64,000 nt of DNA from Streptomyces sp. MNU76 (GCF_020982545.1 NZ_JAJKLK010000010.1:62001-126000); one strand, 5' to 3'. Positions 49,796-58,208 are shown, counted from the first letter of the stretch. The notes: generated from the letters alone by a model not told the origin. Numbers and translations are program-made.

Positions 49796-51388
49796 ATGCT
49801 CAGCACCAGGATCACCAACGCCCGCATCGTCACGATGGATCCGGACCACCCGGCCGCCCGGGAGCTCGGGATCTGGCGGGGGCGCGTCGTCGGTCTGGAC
49901 GAGGACGTGGCGGGCCTTCCGGCGCGGCGGACGCTGGACCTGGACGGCGCCACCGTGCTCCCCGGCTTCGTCGACGCCCATGTGCACCTGGCGTGGGCGG
50001 GCCTGAAGGCCAAAGCGCCCAGTGTCGCGCCGAGTCGGCGCGCCGACGACGTGCTCCGGGTGGTCGCGGAGGCGGTGGCCGACGCTCCGGCCGGCGGCTG
50101 GGTGGACTTCGGCGGCTACGACCAGCGCACCCTCGACCGCCCGCTCACGGCGCGCGACCTCGACACCGTCAGCGCCGGTCGCAAGGTGTGCCTGGGTCAC
50201 CTCTCCGGGCACGCCTGCCTCGTCAACTCGGCGGTCCTCGCGGGGCTTCCGGCGGAGGTGGCCCGGCCGGACGGCTTCCTCGCGGAGGGCGCCATGGGGG
50301 CCGCGCTGCGCTCCCGGCCGCCGCACTCGCTCGCCGAACTGGCGACGGCGATCGAGCACGCCGCCCGCGTCTGCCGTTCCGAGGGCATCACGGGGTGCGC
50401 CGAAGCGGGCGTCGGGGCACGACTGTTCGGGCACAGCCCCATCGAGGGCGCCGCGTACCAGCTCGCCCACGAGTCGGGCCGACTGCCGCTGCGGGTACGG
50501 CTGATGGTGGCCGCCGACGCGCTGCGCCCGGTGCGCGCGGACGCCGAGGACACCACGAGCCGGGCGATCGACCTCGGCCTGCGCACGGGCTTCGGCGAGG
50601 GCGCCCTCTCCCTCGGCTCGCTCAAGATCTTCACCGACGGCGGCATGATGGCTCGTACGGCGGCCCTGACCAGCCCGTACCTGACCCCCGAAGGCTCCGG
50701 TGGCTTCGGTGGCTCCGGTCAGCTCATGCACGAGCCCGAGGTCCTGGGGAGCACGATCGTCGAGGGACACCTCGCGGGCTGGCAGCTCGCCGTGCACGCG
50801 ATCGGCGACCGGGCGCTCGACGTCGCCCTGGACGCGCTGGAGAAGGCCCGGAAGCTGAGCCCCCGCCCGGAGGCGCGCCATCGCGTCGAGCACGCCGGAC
50901 TGGTCCGCCCCGACCAGCTGCCCCGGCTGGCCGCGCTGGGGGTCACCGTCGTCATCCAGCCGTGCTTCCTGCGCTACTACGGCGACGACTACGGCGACGA
51001 CTACGCGACGGTCATGGGCGAGGACCGGGCCGGCTGGCTGTACCGGGGCCGGGGCTTCCTCGACCACGGTGTCCGGGTCGCCGGCAGCTCCGACCGCCCG
51101 GTCGCGAACGGCGCCCCGCTGCGGGCGATCCAGTTCATGGTGGAGCGGGCCTCGGAGTCCGGCCGCCTCATCGGCCCCGGCGAGGCGATCACGGTCGAGG
51201 AGGCGCTGCGCGCGTACACCGTCGAGGCCGCCCGCGCCTGCCACTGGGACGGCGACGCGGGCAGCATCACCCCCGGCAGGCGGGCCGACCTCGTCGTGCT
51301 GGGAGACGATCCGCGCCGGGTGGACGTGTCCCGGATCGGGGACATCGAGGTGGTGCGGACGTTCGTCGAGGGCGAGGACGCGTACTGA
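49796..51388 (+). CDS. amidohydrolase, YtcJ-like (Amidohydro_3 family)
   Basis: A 530-residue metal-dependent hydrolase. Residues 1-60 and the C-terminus form the beta sandwich (ITNARIVTMDPDHPA, ITPGRRADLVVLGDDP). Metal ligands are the His pair in VDAHVHLAW, a Lys in SLKIFTDGGMM, His in LAVHAIGDRALD and HRVEHAGLV, and Asp in AGSSDRPVANG. The family hydrolyses amides, formamides or cyclic ureides; the substrate is unknown. GGAAGGA sits 7 bases before the ATG. It is divergent from the iron-regulated operon, but no copy of the iron box lies close to its start, so membership of the siderophore locus is doubtful. Confidence 0.87.
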   Translation: MLSTRITNARIVTMDPDHPAARELGIWRGRVVGLDEDVAGLPARRTLDLDGATVLPGFVDAHVHLAWAGLKAKAPSVAPSRRADDVLRVVAEAVADAPAGGWVDFGGYDQRTLDRPLTARDLDTVSAGRKVCLGHLSGHACLVNSAVLAGLPAEVARPDGFLAEGAMGAALRSRPPHSLAELATAIEHAARVCRSEGITGCAEAGVGARLFGHSPIEGAAYQLAHESGRLPLRVRLMVAADALRPVRADAEDTTSRAIDLGLRTGFGEGALSLGSLKIFTDGGMMARTAALTSPYLTPEGSGGFGGSGQLMHEPEVLGSTIVEGHLAGWQLAVHAIGDRALDVALDALEKARKLSPRPEARHRVEHAGLVRPDQLPRLAALGVTVVIQPCFLRYYGDDYGDDYATVMGEDRAGWLYRGRGFLDHGVRVAGSSDRPVANGAPLRAIQFMVERASESGRLIGPGEAITVEEALRAYTVEAARACHWDGDAGSITPGRRADLVVLGDDPRRVDVSRIGDIEVVRTFVEGEDAY

Positions 51389-51404
51389 CGGCTCGGTGAG
51401 CGCC

Positions 51405-51464
51405 GGTCGGACCGGCGGACGCCGGGTCAGATCGGTGGGCGACGGGTCGGATCGGCGGGCGCCG
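51405..51464. repeat. three tandem 20-bp units
   Basis: Three imperfect copies (GGTCGGACCGGCGGACGCCG, GGTCAGATCGGTGGGCGACG, GGTCGGATCGGCGGGCGCCG) run head to tail 17 bases after the amidohydrolase stop, and a fourth copy begins and fades. No stem is obvious. The rest of the 290-base gap holds nothing I can support. Confidence 0.7.
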
Positions 51465-51678
51465 GGCCGGGATGCTGCGCAGGAAGTCCGCCGAGGGCAC
51501 GAAGCACATGGTTCCGGAGCCGTCGGGGCCGATGCGGCAACCGCGCGGCGCGGTCACCCCGATGATGAACGCCACAATCCCCCACGCCAGGAAGCCGGTT
51601 GGTGAAGTGCGGTCCTTTTTGTATACGTGGAGAGTCGGACGCCCAATACTTTGTGCGCAGACGTCACCGGGGGGCTCC

Positions 51679-52359
51679 ATGAAGTGGTTCCGACACGACC
51701 GTGCGCGGCGACAGGCCCCCGTGGTGCCGCCCTCCGAGGTCGGCAGGAGCGACGAGCCGCCCCGGCAGGCGCCCCCGCTGCTGACCGCCGGCGATCCGGC
51801 GCTCCAGCGGATCGATGGTGACGGCGACACGGTCGCCCGGCTCACCACCGGGACGGGTCCGGTCATCCTCGACATCACCCACTCGGGGAACGGGCATTTC
51901 GTCGTGGACACCCTGGACGGCAGACTGCACTCGCAGAGTCAACTCGTCTACACCGACGGCCCCTTCTCGTGCCGCGCCCTGGTGAACGCCGACGACCGGC
52001 CGGTGCGGGCGTTCCGCGTCCAGGCGGACGGACCGTGGACGGTCGACGTGAGCCCGCTGTCGAGCGCGCTGCCCTGTGCGGGCCACACGCGGCGTCCCGC
52101 CTCGGACGTGCTGCGCCACACCGGCGGGCCCGGGATCGCGACGCTGCGGTACGAGGGCGATCCGCGCTCCGACGACGGCGGGTACTTCCTCGTCGACACC
52201 TTCGAACCGGACGGCACCGGCTTCCTCGACGAGTTGGCCAACCGCGTGGGTCCCTGGCAGGGCGAAGCCGCGCTCACCGGCCCCTGTCTCCTGTACGCCC
52301 GCTCCGACGGACCGTGGTCGATCGTCGTCCGGCACCTGGATCCGCCCGCCTCGCCCTGA
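51679..52359 (+). CDS. hypothetical protein with tandem beta-rich (jelly-roll-like) repeats
   Basis: A 226-residue protein starting MKWFRHDRARRQAPV. Two repeats are visible: VILDITHSGNGHFVVDTLDG with RALVNADDRPVRAFRVQADGPWTVDV, and IATLRYEGDPRSDDGGYFLVDTF with CLLYARSDGPWSIVV. The closing DGPW strand occurs in both. No signal peptide or membrane segment is seen. I do not recognise a functional family. The ATG at 51679 follows GGGGGG and is the best start; the upstream frame is open but lacks the pattern. Confidence 0.6.
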   Translation: MKWFRHDRARRQAPVVPPSEVGRSDEPPRQAPPLLTAGDPALQRIDGDGDTVARLTTGTGPVILDITHSGNGHFVVDTLDGRLHSQSQLVYTDGPFSCRALVNADDRPVRAFRVQADGPWTVDVSPLSSALPCAGHTRRPASDVLRHTGGPGIATLRYEGDPRSDDGGYFLVDTFEPDGTGFLDELANRVGPWQGEAALTGPCLLYARSDGPWSIVVRHLDPPASP

Positions 52360-52577
52360 CGGCACCGGCGCCCGAACCTGCTCCTGGCCACCGCCCGATG
52401 CCGACCACCCGACCCCGAACCCGACCGCGCCACCGCCCGCCCCGGTGGAACCGCCGACGCGTCCGGGCCGACCACCGCCCCCGATCACACAAGCGGATCA
52501 CCCTCTTTTACTTCGGTAGGGTTGCCCGGAGGGTACCCGGACACCAAGAACGCCGCCCGCACCATGGCTCCCCGAGC

Positions 52578-52865
52578 GTCACCACCCTCGACGAACTCCG
52601 CACCATGGTCACCCTGCTCCGCGCCTCCGGCGGCAACACCACCGAACTCGCCCCCCAACGCGCCCTCTACCGCACCGTCCAAGAAGCCCTCACCAACACC
52701 CCGCCCACCCGCCCCTCTCCCTCCCCGGATCACGACAAGGGTTCGTCGGACTACGAGAACGAGCCGACATCCTCCACCGCACCCTCAACGCAGGCCCCAC
52801 CACCGAAGGCGGCTACCGCGTACGACTACAGGTCCCCTCAGCGCCGTCTGACGACCTTCAGGACC
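52578..52865 (+). pseudogene. remnant of a NarL-type sensor histidine kinase C-terminus
   Basis: One frame reads VTTLDELRTMVTLLRASGG and then RALYRTVQEALTNT, which are the linker and N-box region of a HisKA_3/HATPase_c kinase. After a gap, another frame (from 52742) reads FVGLRERADILHRTLNAGP followed by TEGGYRVRLQVPSAPSD, the G-box and end of the same kinase type. The middle of the ATPase domain and the whole sensor part are missing and the frame changes, so this is a decayed fragment. The rest of 52360-52577 shows nothing. Confidence 0.7.
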
Positions 52866-52886
52866 GGAAGCCCCACCGGCCGTCCG

Positions 52887-55334
52887 TCAGATGGGGGTCT
52901 CGGTGCCCGGCAGGGGCTGCTCGGCCCAGATCGTCTTGCCGACGGAGGTCTGGCGGCTGCCCCAGCGCTCGGCGATCTGGGCGACGAGCAGCAGTCCGCG
53001 TCCACCCTCGTCGAAGACGCGGGCACGTCGCAGGTGCGGGGCGGCGCTGCCGCCGTCGGAGACCTCGCAGACGAGGGCGTCGGCGCGGATGAGTCGCAGC
53101 CGGATGGGGGCGTTGCCGTAGCGCATCGCGTTGGTGACCAGCTCGCTGACGATCAGTTCGGTGGAGAAGTCGAGCTCGGCCAGTCCCCAGGCGTCGAGTT
53201 GCTCGCCGGTCTCCCGGCGTGCCCCCGCGACGGCCGCGGGGTCCATGGGCAGCTCCCAGGTGCGTACCCGGTCGGCGCCGAGCGTGGCGGTCCGGGCCAG
53301 GAGCAGGACGATGTCGTCGGCCGGGGGGTCGGGCTGCACCTTGCGCAGTACCTCGTCGCAGGTACCCTCCAGGTCGCTGGCCGGGCAGCGCAGCGCCTCG
53401 GTGAGCAGGTCGAGTCCGACGTCGACATCGCGACCGGGAGCCTCGACGAGGCCGTCGGTGTAGAGGGCGAGCATGCTGCCCTCGCTCATGTCGACGCGGG
53501 CTGCCTCGAAGGGCAGTCCGCCCAGGCCGAGCGGTGGCCCGGGGGGCAGGTCCAGGATCTCCGCCGTGCCGTCGGGGCGCAGCAGAACGGGGGGTGGATG
53601 GCCGGCCCGCGCCAGGTCGCACACACCGGCGACGGGGTCGTAGACGGCGTAGAGGCAGGTGGCCCCGACCTCGCCCGAGGCTTCCTCCGACGCGCGTCGC
53701 GCGTCCGGGCCCTCCTCCCGGTCGAGGCGGATGACCAGGTCGTCCAGGCGGGTGAGCAGCTCGTCGGGCGTGAAGTCGGCGTCGGCGAGGGTCCGTACCG
53801 CGGAGCGCAGCCGCCCCATCGTGGCCGAGGCGTGCACACCGTGGCCCACCACGTCGCCCACCACCAGCGCCACCCGTCCCCCGGACAGGGAGATCACATC
53901 GAACCAGTCCCCTCCGATCTCGTCCCCCGGGCCGGCCGGCAGATAGCGGTAGGCGAGGTCCACGGCCTCCACCTCGGGCAGCCGCTCCGGCAGCAGACTC
54001 CGCTGGAGGGCGAGCGCGGTCCGGCGCTCACGGGTGTAGCGGCGGGCGTTGTCGATGCTCACGGCGGCTCTCGCGGCGATCTCCTCGGCGAGCACCAGAT
54101 CGTCCTGGCTGAAGGCGTCCTCGGTGCGGTGGCGCATCAGCTGCATCACGCCCAGGGTGACACCCCGGGCCCGGAGCGGCACCATCAACACCGAGTGGAT
54201 CTTGAATCGCCGTATGTTCTCGGCGCGGCCCGGCACGGCCGCCGTCCACGCACGCAGCAGCGGGTCGCCCGCGCTGTGGTGGCTGCCCCGGCCGGTGATC
54301 AGTGCCTGGGCCGGTGGAGAGCCCGGCGGGTGGATGTCGGTGTCGCCGGTCGCGACCACCGATTCCGGGCATCCACGCAGCACCGACCGCTGTGCGGTGC
54401 GGCGGCAGACGACCGACGTGTCCGGGGGCACCGGCTGCGGCTCGTGGCCCTGGACGACCGACTCCAGCAGGTCGACGGTGGCGAAGTCGGCGAACCCCGT
54501 CACCGCCACCTCGGCCAGTTCCTCGGCGGTCCGGGTCACGTCGAGGGTGCTGCCGATACGCACGCTGGCGTCGTTCAGCACGGCCAGGCGCCGACGGGCC
54601 CAGTACTGCTCGGTGATGTCGATGACCAGGGCCGACAGTCCGAGCACGGCGCCCGCCCTGTCCTTCACCGGGGACAGGAACAGCGACCACGCGTGGTCGC
54701 GGACCTCGCCGGAGGCGCGGAAGGGCTGCTCCTCGCGGAAGATCATCTCGCCGGTGCGTACGACCTGGTGCTGGAGCCGGTCGATCTCGTCCAGGGGCGG
54801 GGTGGGGTAGATCTCCCACAGCGTCTGCCCCCGCATCTCGTCCGGGTTCAGCCCCATGGCCTGGCTCATGACCTGGTTGCAGGTGACGAACCGGGCCTCG
54901 CTGTCGTAAATGGCCACGGGCAGCGGAAGCTGTGCGAGCGTGAGGTCCCACAGCTGGGCGGATCCCGCGTCCGTCGGCCCGGCGGAGTAGGTCACCGCCG
55001 CCGGACTGACCACCCAGTGGATCCTGCCGCGCGCGTCCAGCAGGGGCGTGCCCCTGAGCCGCACGGTGACCCGGTCGCCGTCCCGCCTCCGCAGGGCGAG
55101 TTCACTCACCCAGGGCTCGCCGGCGGCCAGGTGACGTCGCAGCGCGCTGGGCAGCCTCGCGGCGCGCAGATGGGCGGCCGGTCGGCCCACCACGTTCTCG
55201 GGCTCGTACCCGAGCAGCCGCCCGGCCCCGGCGCTCCACACCAGGACGACTCCGCGGTCGTCGACGACGACCGCGAAGTCGTCGGGGGCGGTGGTTCCCT
55301 CTGCTCCTGTGGTCGTGTCGGGCTCGTTGTCCAT
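52887..55334 (-). CDS. PAS-GAF-SpoIIE-type PP2C phosphatase with C-terminal anti-sigma-like ATPase domain
   Basis: 815 residues. Order: PAS (about 10-120), PAS (about 135-255, ending ALVIDITEQYWARRRL), GAF (about 275-430), SpoIIE/RsbU phosphatase (about 455-665, with GDEIGGDWFDV, VVGDVVGHGVHASATM and PADDIVLLLAR metal-binding Asp residues) and HATPase_c (about 690-810, with ELIVSELVTNAMRYGN and DEGGRGLLLVAQIAERWG). Such proteins dephosphorylate anti-anti-sigma factors and also carry an RsbW-like kinase, so one chain may switch a stress sigma factor in response to a signal. The start is the ATG at 55334. The frame is open upstream into a PTS IIC remnant, which I regard as accidental. Confidence 0.88.
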   Translation of the reverse strand: MDNEPDTTTGAEGTTAPDDFAVVVDDRGVVLVWSAGAGRLLGYEPENVVGRPAAHLRAARLPSALRRHLAAGEPWVSELALRRRDGDRVTVRLRGTPLLDARGRIHWVVSPAAVTYSAGPTDAGSAQLWDLTLAQLPLPVAIYDSEARFVTCNQVMSQAMGLNPDEMRGQTLWEIYPTPPLDEIDRLQHQVVRTGEMIFREEQPFRASGEVRDHAWSLFLSPVKDRAGAVLGLSALVIDITEQYWARRRLAVLNDASVRIGSTLDVTRTAEELAEVAVTGFADFATVDLLESVVQGHEPQPVPPDTSVVCRRTAQRSVLRGCPESVVATGDTDIHPPGSPPAQALITGRGSHHSAGDPLLRAWTAAVPGRAENIRRFKIHSVLMVPLRARGVTLGVMQLMRHRTEDAFSQDDLVLAEEIAARAAVSIDNARRYTRERRTALALQRSLLPERLPEVEAVDLAYRYLPAGPGDEIGGDWFDVISLSGGRVALVVGDVVGHGVHASATMGRLRSAVRTLADADFTPDELLTRLDDLVIRLDREEGPDARRASEEASGEVGATCLYAVYDPVAGVCDLARAGHPPPVLLRPDGTAEILDLPPGPPLGLGGLPFEAARVDMSEGSMLALYTDGLVEAPGRDVDVGLDLLTEALRCPASDLEGTCDEVLRKVQPDPPADDIVLLLARTATLGADRVRTWELPMDPAAVAGARRETGEQLDAWGLAELDFSTELIVSELVTNAMRYGNAPIRLRLIRADALVCEVSDGGSAAPHLRRARVFDEGGRGLLLVAQIAERWGSRQTSVGKTIWAEQPLPGTETPI

Positions 55335-55566
55335 GGGTGTGCACCCCGACGTCGTTCCTGCCGCTTTCCAGCACGGCGCTGCGCGCCCACCGGGGGCGCT
55401 GCCTCCAGCATCCCGCCGCCGGGCGTCCCGCTCAACCGAGGGCCCGGCCGACTGCCGCGACGGCATGAGGTCGGCCGGGCCCTGCGAGCGGAGTGATCGG
55501 TCAGCCGACACGGGTACGGCCTGCCGGACTCCTGCGGTGTCCTTCGGAGCCGTGGCCGGTGCCGTG

Positions 55567-55793
55567 CGGCGCAGGCTCTTGAGGCCGATGGCCACGGCCG
55601 CGGTCACCAGGGTTCCGGCGGCGATGGCGACGGCGAGCATCAGCGGCTTGCCGAGATGGTCGGCGGCGAGGAAACCGCCGTAGGGGACGGCCATGCCGGA
55701 GCCGAAGTGCATGGTCAGGACGCCGGTGACGGCACCGCCGGCCATGGTGGCCGGGATCCCCCGCAGCGGGTCACGCAGAGCGAGGGGGATCGC
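55567..55793 (-). pseudogene. C-terminal remnant of a fructose-type PTS IIC permease
   Basis: On the reverse strand AIPLALRDPLRGIPATMAGG followed by TGVLTMHFGSGMAVPYGGFL and AGTLVTAAVAIGLKSLRR matches the last membrane segments of fructose PTS IIC. Everything upstream is missing; homology stops 34 bases before the first CRISPR-like repeat. The fragment has no stop and runs in frame into the phosphatase gene. It is probably a deletion scar. Confidence 0.65.
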
Positions 55794-55826
55794 CGCCGGC
55801 GCTCGACGGCGTTCCGCGTGGACAGC

Positions 55827-55968
55827 GGATCATCTCCGCGGGCGCGGGGAGCACTGCGTGACGGAGAGCGTCCAGGCCGGGCTGGAGGGACCATCCCCGC
55901 GGCCTCGGGGACACTCCTGCGCGGTCGGCTTGGTGCGGCACCGCTGGGGACCATCCACATCCGGGCAC
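55827..55968. CRISPR. decayed type I-E CRISPR array: three repeats, two spacers, no cas genes in window
   Basis: Repeat 1 (55827-55854) is GGATCATCTCCGCG followed by GGCGCGGGGAGCAC, very close to type I-E repeats. Repeat 2 (55888-55914, GGACCATCCCCGCGG then CCTCGGGGACAC) has lost a base, and repeat 3 (55948-55968, GGACCATCCACATCCGGGCAC) is truncated. Both spacers are exactly 33 bases (55855-55887 and 55915-55947), giving the 61/60-base period of I-E arrays. The repeats keep the CCCCGC/GCGGGG hairpin only partly. By comparison with E. coli repeats the transcript sense would be the minus strand. Confidence 0.78.
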
Positions 55969-55990
55969 ACCACACTCATCAGGGGCCGGG

Positions 55991-55996
55991 TAGCCT
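55991..55996 (+). promoter_or_regulatory. -10 hexamer TAGCCT, likely leaderless promoter
   Basis: TAGCCT is followed 7 bases later by the ATG at 56004. A GGGGG run lies between them, too close to the ATG for an ordinary ribosome site. Confidence 0.4.
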
Positions 55997-56003
55997 CGGG
56001 GGC

Positions 56004-56468
56004 ATGCGGATCTCCGTCTCCTCCGACATGGACGAACCTCTCGCGCGTCTCCTCGTCGCGGAGTTGCGCGGCCGGGGCCACGACGTCGTGACGCACGGTG
56101 CGCTGCGCGCCGGCGACGACCCACGGTGGGCCGTCTGCTCCGAGGCTGCGGCGCGCGAGGTCGCCTCCGGCGCGTCCGACCAGGCCGTCGTGTGCTGCTG
56201 GACCGGCACGGGCGCGTCGATCGCCGCGAACAAGGTGCCCGGTGTACGAGCGGCCCTGTGCACGGACGCCTACACGGCCGACGGCGCCCGCCGGTGGAAC
56301 GACGCCAATGTGCTGGCGATTGGGTTGCGGCTGACCTCCGAGCCACTGCTCAAGGAGATCCTGGACGCCTGGTTCGCCGCCGAGGCCGGCTCGGACGCCG
56401 ACGACCGGGAGAACGTGGCGCACATCGAGCGGCTCGACGTCAGTCGGGGTGCCGGTCGGACCGGATGA
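56004..56468 (+). CDS. RpiB/LacA/LacB family sugar-phosphate isomerase
   Basis: A 154-residue protein starting MRISVSSDMDEPLARLL. The family core is CCWTGTGASIAANKVPGVRA, with the catalytic Cys of RpiB at CWTGTG and the anion loop GTGASIAANK, then ALCTDAYTADGARRWNDANV. It should interconvert ribulose 5-phosphate and ribose 5-phosphate or a related aldose/ketose phosphate. It is a paralogue-like accessory copy, not in a pentose operon. Its 3' end overlaps the convergent kinase gene by 29 bases. Confidence 0.85.
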   Translation: MRISVSSDMDEPLARLLVAELRGRGHDVVTHGALRAGDDPRWAVCSEAAAREVASGASDQAVVCCWTGTGASIAANKVPGVRAALCTDAYTADGARRWNDANVLAIGLRLTSEPLLKEILDAWFAAEAGSDADDRENVAHIERLDVSRGAGRTG

Positions 56469-57447
56469 ACACGGGTGCGGCCCACCGGGGCGGCTCGGGC
56501 GGGGCGTCGTGCGGTCCGGACCCGGCCGGTGCGACCGCCCGGGTCGGCGCGTGCCCCGACGGGAAGCCGCGTGCGGTGCCGGCGGCCCGGAGCGCCGCCA
56601 CGAAGGAGAGGCAGGAGTCGTACCGGTCGTCCGGGGACTTGGCCAGCGCGGTCGCCATGACGTCGTCCACCGCGCGCGGCAGATCGGGGCGCACGCCGGT
56701 CAGCGGCGGCGGCTGGTCGTACTGGTGGGCCCACAACAGGGCCATGTCGTCGTCCCGTTGGAACGGCGGCCGGCCGGCGAGTGTCTCGTGGACGACACAG
56801 GCGAGGCTGTAGACGTCGCAGCGGCCGTCGACCGGCTTGCCCGAGATCTGCTCCGGCGCCACGTAGTCGAGGGTCCCCACGAACTGGCCGACGGTGGTGA
56901 AGCCCGTCAGGGACAGCGACTTCTTCGTCAGGCCGAAGTCGGTGAGGTAGACGTGCTCGGGGTGGTCGCTGTCGGTGCCCCGCGCGACCAGGATGTTGCC
57001 GGGCTTGACGTCCCGGTGGACCAGGCCGTGGTCGTGCGCCGCGTCGAGCGCGGAGGCGACCTGGGCGGCGATGCGGGTGGCGGTCGTGACCGGCAGCGGC
57101 CCCTCCCGGTCCAGCAGGTGCCGCAGATCGCTGCCGGCGACGTACCGCATCGCGATGTAGAGGACGCCGTCCGTCTCGCCCGCCTCGAAGACCGGCACGA
57201 TGTGGGGGTGGTCGATCGCGGCGGCCACCCGTGACTCGTGGGTGAAGCGGCGCCGGAAGGTGTCGTTGCGGGCCAGTTCCGGGGCGAGCAGCTTCAGGGC
57301 GACCGTCCGCTCCAGCCGGAGGTCCCGCGCCTGGTAGACGACGGCCATCCCGCCCCGGCCGATCTCGCGTTCGACGCGGTAACCGGCGATCTGCCGCCCG
57401 ACCAGTTCGGAGGGACGCCCGACGTACGGCTGCGTCTCACTCATCAC
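56440..57447 (-). CDS. Ser/Thr protein kinase (Hanks type, PknF-like, no membrane segment)
   Basis: 335 residues. The kinase domain (about 21-290) has the Gly loop IGRGGMAVVYQA, Lys in TVALKLLAPEL, catalytic HRDVKPGNILVA, DFG in YLTDFGLTKK and an APE-like VAPEQISGKPV. A Pro-rich tail follows without a transmembrane helix. The start is GTG 57447 or the next codon ATG 57444; it overlaps the end of the SH3-like gene. With the FHA-ABC transporter gene upstream it recalls mycobacterial pknF-Rv1747, where the kinase phosphorylates the transporter's FHA region. That link is inference. Confidence 0.9.
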   Translation of the reverse strand: MMSETQPYVGRPSELVGRQIAGYRVEREIGRGGMAVVYQARDLRLERTVALKLLAPELARNDTFRRRFTHESRVAAAIDHPHIVPVFEAGETDGVLYIAMRYVAGSDLRHLLDREGPLPVTTATRIAAQVASALDAAHDHGLVHRDVKPGNILVARGTDSDHPEHVYLTDFGLTKKSLSLTGFTTVGQFVGTLDYVAPEQISGKPVDGRCDVYSLACVVHETLAGRPPFQRDDDMALLWAHQYDQPPPLTGVRPDLPRAVDDVMATALAKSPDDRYDSCLSFVAALRAAGTARGFPSGHAPTRAVAPAGSGPHDAPPEPPRWAAPVFIRSDRHPD

Positions 57448-57450
57448 GGG

Positions 57451-58203
57451 TCACCGGCGGGACCAGGCGCGTGGGCTCGCCGTCGCTCGGCCCCCGGTCG
57501 GCCGGCCTGGTGGCGGGCCGAGGCCCGGCGGGTGAGGGGTCGGCCGCTCGCCGGTCCGTCGGTTCGCGCACCGGCTCCCCCACGACCCTCGTAGGTTCCG
57601 GGGACGTTGCCCGAGCCGGAGCCCGTGTCGGTGTCGGTTCCGGGGCCGGGGCCGGGGCCGGGGCCGGTGTCGGTTCCGGGGCCGGGGCCGGTGTGAAGCG
57701 GGGGCGGCAGGGGTCTCGCGCGGTTCGTCCACCGCGGCGAACGTGCTCAGCCGTGTCCCGTCGCAGTACACCCACCGCTCGTGCGCCGCGTCGAACAGCC
57801 ACAGCGACTCGCCGTCGACGACCACCCCGATCCGCAGCCCCTTCGTGCGCTCGCGGAAGGACTCGCCGTCGCGGTGCCCGGCGGCCAGCGCCTCCGCCTC
57901 GGTGCGGTAGCGCGTCAGGGCATCCTCGGCGCGGGCCAGCAGCGGGCGTGGGTCGGCCGTGCGGGCAGGAGCGGCACCGGCGGCGGGCGGGTCCTGCGGT
58001 ACGGCGACGAGGAGGCGGCCGTCGACCCAGGCGGACCAGCCGTTGGCGCACAGGACCCGGCCCCAGTCACCGCGCCGCTCCAGCAGCTGGACCGGCAGCA
58101 GCGCGTCGAGGGCCACGGTCGGGTGGGCCGGGTCCGGGCTCTCCCAGGCGGGCAGGCCGTCCGGCGGGACGACATGGGTGGGCAGGAAGCCGGGGGTCGT
58201 CAT
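57451..58203 (-). CDS. SH3-like domain protein with Pro/Ala-rich tail, probable frameshift
   Basis: Starts MTTPGFLPTHVVPPDGLPAW. Residues about 20-65 (ALDALLPVQLLERRGDWGRV, GWSAWVDGRLLVAVP) look like a bacterial SH3 domain, followed by a helical region and VVVDGESLWLFDAAHERWVY. At a five-base G run (57700-57704) the given frame turns into an Arg-rich shadow sequence ending at 57451. Adding one base gives RFTPAPAPEPTPAPAPAP and a Pro/Ala tail that stops at 57437, overlapping the kinase start. The corrected gene would be 57437-58203. It lies in the kinase/FHA-ABC group; its role is unknown. Confidence 0.6.
   Translation of the reverse strand: MTTPGFLPTHVVPPDGLPAWESPDPAHPTVALDALLPVQLLERRGDWGRVLCANGWSAWVDGRLLVAVPQDPPAAGAAPARTADPRPLLARAEDALTRYRTEAEALAAGHRDGESFRERTKGLRIGVVVDGESLWLFDAAHERWVYCDGTRLSTFAAVDEPRETPAAPASHRPRPRNRHRPRPRPRPRNRHRHGLRLGQRPRNLRGSWGSRCANRRTGERPTPHPPGLGPPPGRPTGGRATASPRAWSRR
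57631..57694. repeat. GC-rich microsatellite inside the SH3-like gene
   Basis: CGGGGC hexamers in tandem, interrupted by GTGTCGGTTC, encode the Ala-Pro repeats of the tail. Such a tract is prone to slippage and to miscounting by sequencers, next to the apparent frameshift. Confidence 0.65.
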
Positions 58204-58208
58204 GGCGG

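Noticed and set aside
49796..51388. The YtcJ-like amidohydrolase as part of the siderophore pathway, for example as a releasing or iron-recovery hydrolase
   Set aside because: It has no iron box near its start (the box at 49605 is 173 bases away and oriented with the other operon), and the family is not known for siderophore hydrolysis. Not excluded, but unsupported.
51969..55496. A 1175-codon plus-strand frame across the phosphatase gene
   Set aside because: Most of it is the shadow of the minus-strand PAS-GAF-SpoIIE gene. Only 52578-52741 of this frame has real similarity (kinase remnant).
52887..55800. A genuine membrane-anchored fusion of PTS IIC to the SpoIIE phosphatase
   Set aside because: The IIC part is only the last few helices, lacks its own start and is separated by about 75 residues of non-homologous sequence from the ATG where the PAS domain begins. 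A scar is simpler, though transcription was not testable here.
55656..55975. Short open frames on both strands over the CRISPR relic
   Set aside because: Their repeated SPRARG and ARGDDP-like strings come from translated I-E repeats, a known annotation artefact.
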